A stretch of DNA of 64,000 nucleotides from Alsobacter sp046349155 (GTDB lineage: Bacteria; Pseudomonadota; Alphaproteobacteria; Rhizobiales; Beijerinckiaceae), in assembly GCA_046349155.1 (NCBI GenBank), contig JAXMCW010000001.1, positions 1,860,001 to 1,924,000 of the forward strand. The letters are read 5' to 3'. The notes below the pieces were generated by a model. The model had not been told where the DNA came from and made no database searches. It saw only the letters and a list, made by a program, of their open reading frames with translations. Shown one piece after another: positions 59,926 to 64,000 of the stretch. A program made the translations under genes and the position numbers. Within the stretch, counting starts at the first letter, position 1. Each line of letters begins with the position of its first letter.

Positions 59926-60255
59926 TCAGGTCTTGCCGGGATCGATGACGCGGAAGTCGCCCTCGATGACCGAGGGGTCCGACGGCCCGGCGGCACGCCC
60001 GTTCCCCGCGGAGCCCTGCCGCGCCTGCACCATCTCGGCGCGCGCGGCGAGATCGCGCAGCATCGACTTGAGGCGCCAGCGCGCCACCAGGACCGCGCCG
60101 ATGGCGACGGGCGCCAGAACCAGCGCAAGGCCGGCGCCGATGATGAAGAGGATCACGCCCAGCACGGCAAGGCCGAACGCGCCCAGCCCCACGGCCCATG
60201 TCGGGACAGTGGTGACGCGGGTGCCGGAACGGTCGCTGATGACGGCGCGGATCAT
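59926..60255 (-). CDS. Hypothetical small membrane protein
   Basis: A 109-residue protein with two adjacent hydrophobic helices (WAVGLGAFGLAVLGVILFII and GLALVLAPVAIGAVLVA) and a soluble C-terminus ending FRVIDPGKT. It lies 49 bp upstream of the CoxE-like gene on the same strand and may be co-transcribed. I do not recognise it. Confidence 0.65.
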   Translation of the reverse strand: MIRAVISDRSGTRVTTVPTWAVGLGAFGLAVLGVILFIIGAGLALVLAPVAIGAVLVARWRLKSMLRDLAARAEMVQARQGSAGNGRAAGPSDPSVIEGDFRVIDPGKT

Positions 60256-60389
60256 GGGTCCTCTCGATCTGCCCCGCAGGGCAATGCCCGCAAGATGGGC
60301 CCGCCCCGCGGCCGATTCAAGGCGAGGCGGGAGGCGGAGTGCCCCACGGCCCTTGCCGTGCGGGGCGGCGGGGGGCTAGGGACGGGGCC

Positions 60390-61643
60390 ATGTCCGCTCG
60401 TGCCTCCCATCTCCCTCCGCACCACCGTGTCGCCATCATCGGCGGCGGGCCGGCCGGGCTCATGGCGGCGCAGACGCTGGCGACGCTGCGTCCCGACGCG
60501 GCGATCACCGTCTACGATCACATGCCCTCGCTCGGCCGCAAGCTGCTGATGGCCGGGCGGGGAGGCCTCAACCTCACGCATGCGGAGCCGCTGGAGGCGT
60601 TTCTCGGGCGCTACGGGGAAGCCCGCGCGCGCCTTGCGCCCCTCGTCGAGGCCTTTGCGCCGGAGACCCTGCGGGCCTGGGCGGAGGGGCTGGGGCAGGA
60701 GACATTCGTCGGCACGAGCGGGCGGGTCTTTCCCCGCGCCATGAAGGCCTCGCCGCTGTTGCGCGCGTGGCTCCGGCGGCTGGAGCAGCTAGGCGTGCGG
60801 ACGGCCCTGCGACGCCGCTGGACCGGCTGGGACGGCGAGGGCCGGCTGCTCTTCGCGGGACCTGACGGCGTCGAGGCGGTGGCGGCGGACGCCACGCTGC
60901 TCGCCCTTGGAGGCGGAAGCTGGCCGAGGCTCGGCTCGGACGGCGGTTGGGCGGCGATCCTGGCGGGGCTCGGCGTCCGGATCTCGCCGCTGGAGCCGGC
61001 CAATAGCGGCTTCACGGTCGACTGGTCGGAGCATTTCCGTTCGCGCTTCGCCGGCCAGCCGATCAAGGGCGCGGCCTATGCTGCCGGCGGGCGACGGCTG
61101 AAGGGGGAGGCCGTGGCGACCGCGCGGGGGATCGAGGGCGGGGCGGTCTATGCGCTGTCGCGCGACCTGCGCGAGGCCCTTGCGCGCGAGGGCTCGGCCA
61201 CCTTGCTCGTCGACCTGCGACCGGACGCGCCCGCCGAAGGGCTCGCGGCCCGCATCGCCGGGGCAAAACCTGGCCAGTCGCTGTCGAGCGTGCTGCGCAA
61301 GGCGCTCGGCCTGTCGCCGGCTGCGGCCGGCCTGCTGCGGGAGGCCTACGGCGCGGCGCTGCCGCGCGACCCCGGTGGCCTGGCTGCGGCCGCCAAGGCC
61401 GTGCCACTGCGCCTGTCCGGCACGACGGGGCTCGACCGCGCCATCTCCACCGCCGGCGGGGTCGCCTGGGAGGAGGTGGACGACGCTCTCATGCTGAAGC
61501 GCCGGCCCGGCCTCTTCCTTGCCGGCGAAATGCTGGACTGGGAGGCGCCCACCGGCGGCTACCTGCTGCAGGCCTGCTTCGCCACAGGGGCGGCGGCGGG
61601 GAGGGGCATGGCGGGCTGGCTGAAGAGCCACGCCGCGATCTAG
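60390..61643 (+). CDS. HI0933/TIGR03862-type flavoprotein
   Basis: A 417-residue NAD(P)/FAD-dependent protein. VAIIGGGPAGLMAAQ is the FAD-binding start. GRKLLMAGRGGLNLTH is the family-diagnostic segment, and FLAGEMLDWEAPTGGYLLQACFATG the C-terminal one. The function is unknown; relatives are sometimes called BaiN-like or uncharacterised oxidoreductases. It is divergent from the small membrane protein. Confidence 0.88.
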   Translation: MSARASHLPPHHRVAIIGGGPAGLMAAQTLATLRPDAAITVYDHMPSLGRKLLMAGRGGLNLTHAEPLEAFLGRYGEARARLAPLVEAFAPETLRAWAEGLGQETFVGTSGRVFPRAMKASPLLRAWLRRLEQLGVRTALRRRWTGWDGEGRLLFAGPDGVEAVAADATLLALGGGSWPRLGSDGGWAAILAGLGVRISPLEPANSGFTVDWSEHFRSRFAGQPIKGAAYAAGGRRLKGEAVATARGIEGGAVYALSRDLREALAREGSATLLVDLRPDAPAEGLAARIAGAKPGQSLSSVLRKALGLSPAAAGLLREAYGAALPRDPGGLAAAAKAVPLRLSGTTGLDRAISTAGGVAWEEVDDALMLKRRPGLFLAGEMLDWEAPTGGYLLQACFATGAAAGRGMAGWLKSHAAI

Positions 61644-61659
61644 TCCGAAGTTCCAGGGA

Positions 61660-61730
61660 GCGCTGCGACGAAGCAATCCCTGGCGAAGCCCGGCGAAGGA
61701 TTGAATTGCTTCGCTTCGCTCGCGCGGATG
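61660..61730. repeat. Dispersed palindromic repeat (inverted orientation)
   Basis: GACGAAGCAATCCCTGG and GAATTGCTTCGCTTCGCTCG form the same palindrome type as the elements after the LysM and CoxL-like genes, placed right after the flavoprotein stop codon. Confidence 0.7.
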
Positions 61731-61794
61731 GACGCGGCTTGCCGCCTCCCGCCTCCGCCCCTAGCTTCACCTCATCGCCATTGCGGGACACGGC

Positions 61795-62637
61795 ATGCGC
61801 TTCCAGGGCACCGACAGCTACGTCGCCACCGACGACCTCACCATCGCCGTCAACGCGGCCATCGTGCTGCAGCGGCCGCTGCTGGTGAAGGGGGAGCCCG
61901 GGACGGGCAAGACCGTGCTGGCCGAGGAGATTGCGCGGGCCGTCGGCGCGCCGCTGATCACCTGGCACGTCAAGTCCACCACCAAGGCAGCGCAGGGGCT
62001 CTACGAGTACGACGCCGTATCGCGCCTGCGCGACAGCCAGCTCGGCGATCCCCGCGTCTCCGACATTGCCAACTACATCCGCAAGGGCAAGTTGTGGGAG
62101 GCCTTCGAAAGCTCCGGGCGCGCCGTGCTGCTGATCGACGAGATCGACAAGGCCGACATCGAGTTCCCCAACGACCTCCTGCTCGAGCTCGACCGCATGG
62201 AGTTCCACGTCTACGAGACGGGCGAGACCGTGAGGGCGGTGAACCGGCCCATCGTCGTGATCACCTCCAACAACGAGAAGGACCTGCCGGACGCCTTCCT
62301 GCGGCGCTGCTTCTTCCACTACATCAGGTTTCCCGACGCCGAGACGATGGCGCGGATCGTCGAGGTGCACTTCCCCGGCATCAAGCAGAGGCTGGTGGCG
62401 GAGGCGCTGCGCGTGTTCTTCGAGGTGCGCGAGACGCCCGGCCTCAGGAAAAGGCCCTCGACCTCGGAGCTGCTCGACTGGCTGAAGCTGCTGATGTCCG
62501 AGGACATCGGCCCCGAGGTGCTGCTGGAGCGCGACCCCAAGAAGCTCATTCCGCCTCTCTACGGGGCGCTCCTGAAGAACGAGCAGGACGTGCACCTGTT
62601 CGAGCGCATCGCCTTCATGGCGCGGCGGGATCGCTAG
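61795..62637 (+). CDS. MoxR-family AAA+ ATPase (CoxD-like)
   Basis: A 280-residue AAA+ ATPase. Walker A is KGEPGTGKTVLAEEIARA, Walker B is LLIDEIDKADIEFPNDLL, and sensor 1 is IVVITSNNEKDLPDAFLRRC. MoxR ATPases act with VWA proteins to mature metalloenzymes; the CoxE-like gene is nearby. It is followed after 10 bp by a SixA-like phosphatase gene, so these two probably form an operon. Confidence 0.92.
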   Translation: MRFQGTDSYVATDDLTIAVNAAIVLQRPLLVKGEPGTGKTVLAEEIARAVGAPLITWHVKSTTKAAQGLYEYDAVSRLRDSQLGDPRVSDIANYIRKGKLWEAFESSGRAVLLIDEIDKADIEFPNDLLLELDRMEFHVYETGETVRAVNRPIVVITSNNEKDLPDAFLRRCFFHYIRFPDAETMARIVEVHFPGIKQRLVAEALRVFFEVRETPGLRKRPSTSELLDWLKLLMSEDIGPEVLLERDPKKLIPPLYGALLKNEQDVHLFERIAFMARRDR

Positions 62638-62647
62638 GAGAGCATCC

Positions 62648-63160
62648 ATGCTTCGCCTGGTCATCTTCCGTCACGCCAAGGCCGTCCCGCACGGGGCCGC
62701 GCCGGATTTCGACAGGGCGCTCGCGCCGCGCGGGCTCGCGGCCGCGGCGGAGATGGGGCGCATGCTGGCCGCCGAGCACATCATCCCCGACCTCGCGCTG
62801 GTCTCGCCGGCCTTGCGCACGACGCAGACCTGGGAGCAGGCCGCGCCGGCGCTGCCGGGCGTGACGACGGCCTTCGACAAGCGGGTCTACGAGGCCAGCG
62901 CGGGGACGCTGCTGGCGCTCGTCAATGGCACGCCCGACACGGTGAGGACGCTCGTCCTTGTCGGACACAATCCCGGCATGTCGGACCTCGCCCGGCAACT
63001 CGTCGGCCATGGCGACCGCTACGCCTTCGCGCGCATGAAGGCGAAGTTCGTGACCGCGGGCGTGGCGGTGATCGACTTCCATGCCGAGCGCTGGGCCGAC
63101 GTCGCGCCCGGCGGCGGCCGGCTCGACCGCTTCGTGACGCCCACCGCGACCGACGATTGA
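62648..63160 (+). CDS. SixA-like histidine phosphatase
   Basis: A 170-residue protein with the catalytic FRHAKAVPHG (RHA/G motif) at the N-terminus and the second His in VLVGHNPGMSDLA. This is the SixA branch, which dephosphorylates phosphohistidine proteins such as Hpt domains. It is one of two histidine-phosphate genes in the window (see the Hpt protein). It precedes the YcjX-like gene by about 170 bp. Confidence 0.9.
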   Translation: MLRLVIFRHAKAVPHGAAPDFDRALAPRGLAAAAEMGRMLAAEHIIPDLALVSPALRTTQTWEQAAPALPGVTTAFDKRVYEASAGTLLALVNGTPDTVRTLVLVGHNPGMSDLARQLVGHGDRYAFARMKAKFVTAGVAVIDFHAERWADVAPGGGRLDRFVTPTATDD

Positions 63161-63327
63161 ACAGCCGGGCCATGGGGGATGCGGAACCGCGTCCCCGTGC
63201 CTATGTTCACCCCCGGGCGCCATCCACCGGGGCGCCTGTCTTCGGAGCGCTGGCCTCGCGGCCTGCCCTTCGGGCTTCGTCGTGCGGGCCGGGAGGTCCG
63301 CGCTCCGTCTCCTGAGGTCCCGTCCTC

Positions 63328-64000
63328 TTGGCTTCCTTCTCCGACATCGTCTTCGACGCCCGCATCGCCGCCCGCTCGCTCGCGGAAGGGATCGCGGGGC
63401 TGGCCAGCCCGACCTTGCGGGTCGGCGTCACCGGCCTCTCGCGCTCGGGCAAGACCGTGTTCATCACGGCGCTCGTCCATGCGCTGATGCGACAGGCCCG
63501 GCTGCCGGTGTTCCGGGCCATGGCCGAGGGGCGGATCATCAAGGCGGAGCTGGCGCACCAGCCGGACGACGCGGTGCCGCGCTTCGCCTACGAGGACCAC
63601 CTGGCGGCGCTGACGGGCACCGACCGGCACTGGCCGGATTCGACGCGCCGCATCGCGGAGCTGAGGCTCACCATCACCTACGAGAGCCGGGAGGCCTGGA
63701 CGTCCGGCCCGCACACGCTGACGCTCGACATCGTCGACTATCCAGGCGAGTGGCTCCTCGACCTCGGGCTCCTCGACAAGAGCTATTCCGCATGGTCGCG
63801 GGACTCCCTGGCCGCCTGCCGCTCGCCGGGGCGCGCGGAGGTTGCCGCGCCGTTCCTCGCCCAACTCGCCACGCTCGACCATGCCGCGCCCTTCGAGGAA
63901 GGGCCCGCGCGGCAGGCGGCGGAGCTGTTCCGGGCCTCGCTCATCGCCGCGCGGCGCGAGCCGCTCTCTTTCTCGGCCCTGCCGCCGGGGCGCTTCCTCA
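63328..64000 (+). CDS. YcjX-like P-loop protein, truncated by window edge
   Basis: The first 224 codons are visible. The P-loop GLSRSGKTVF, followed by ITALVHAL, and LDIVDYPGEWLLDL (DxxG-like) identify the YcjX family of stress-related P-loop NTPases. A TTG start giving LASFSDIVFDAR has TGAGG upstream and fits the family N-terminus. The C-terminal half lies outside the window. In relatives it is followed by a YcjF-like membrane protein. Confidence 0.82.
   Translation, partial: MASFSDIVFDARIAARSLAEGIAGLASPTLRVGVTGLSRSGKTVFITALVHALMRQARLPVFRAMAEGRIIKAELAHQPDDAVPRFAYEDHLAALTGTDRHWPDSTRRIAELRLTITYESREAWTSGPHTLTLDIVDYPGEWLLDLGLLDKSYSAWSRDSLAACRSPGRAEVAAPFLAQLATLDHAAPFEEGPARQAAELFRASLIAARREPLSFSALPPGRFL

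Noticed and set aside
1..64000. Mobile genetic island
   Set aside because: No integrase, transposase, att-like tRNA end or phage gene was seen; the palindromic repeats are REP-like and non-autonomous.

Overview
This window is about 64 kb of very GC-rich DNA from an alphaproteobacterium, most likely of the order Hyphomicrobiales (Rhizobiales). The main pointers are a 2,178-residue growth-pole-ring-type protein (GPR/RgsE family, which marks polar growth in this order), a perfect CtrA-type box (TTAA-N7-TTAAC), a STAS-like/MlaE fusion with its Mla partners, tetrameric sarcosine oxidase, and dispersed palindromes of the GCGAAGCAATCC type. I saw no rRNA, tRNA, CRISPR array, integrase or transposase. 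It reads as chromosomal sequence.

Layout. 1-3.5 kb (minus strand): a cell-surface sugar block with a partial GH1-like protein, UDP-galactopyranose mutase and a glycosyltransferase, all overlapping. 3.9-8.9 kb (plus): two small unknown proteins, then a GH2 and a GH1-like glycosidase. 9-23.7 kb: a nitrogen-scavenging block for cyclic ureides (cyanuric acid/biuret type). It holds a ring-opening cyanurate/barbiturate amidohydrolase, a biuret hydrolase, a second cysteine hydrolase, AtzE, AtzG and AtzH homologues, allophanate hydrolase AtzF, a formamidase, a complete BMP-type ABC importer, a formyl-folate cyclo-ligase-like protein and a 2-oxoglutarate/Fe(II) oxygenase. Together they can plausibly import a triazine or ureide ring and take it to ammonia and CO2 by two parallel routes. 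23.8-25.5 kb: a methyltransferase-glycosyltransferase fusion. 25.8-31.1 kb: soxBDAG, interrupted by an inverted repeat pair.

31.2-37.8 kb: a BON/LysM protein behind a CtrA box, an 840-bp repeat-filled intergenic stretch, a rhodanese, a CoxL-like molybdenum hydroxylase large subunit with no small or medium subunit beside it, cytochrome c', a diheme cytochrome c and an XRE-cupin regulator. 38-41.1 kb: a DMT exporter, a helical unknown protein and an enolase-superfamily epimerase. 41.3-45.7 kb: an Mla-type lipid transport operon (permease, ATPase, MCE protein with 68-residue tandem repeats, lipoprotein). 45.7-47.2 kb: a ferredoxin/ferredoxin reductase pair. 47.3-54.7 kb: an Hpt protein divergent from the giant GPR-like protein. 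54.9-64 kb: universal stress protein, small membrane proteins, a three-domain fusion (GT-like, methyltransferase and sugar aminotransferase), CoxE-like VWA protein, HI0933-type flavoprotein, MoxR ATPase, SixA-like phosphatase and the start of a YcjX-like protein.

The two most interesting items are the ureide/triazine block, which carries both the AtzE/G/H and BiuH routes plus an unexpected formamidase, and the three-domain surface-polysaccharide fusion at 56.1-58.6 kb. All functions are inferred from reading motifs and gene context; no database search was run.
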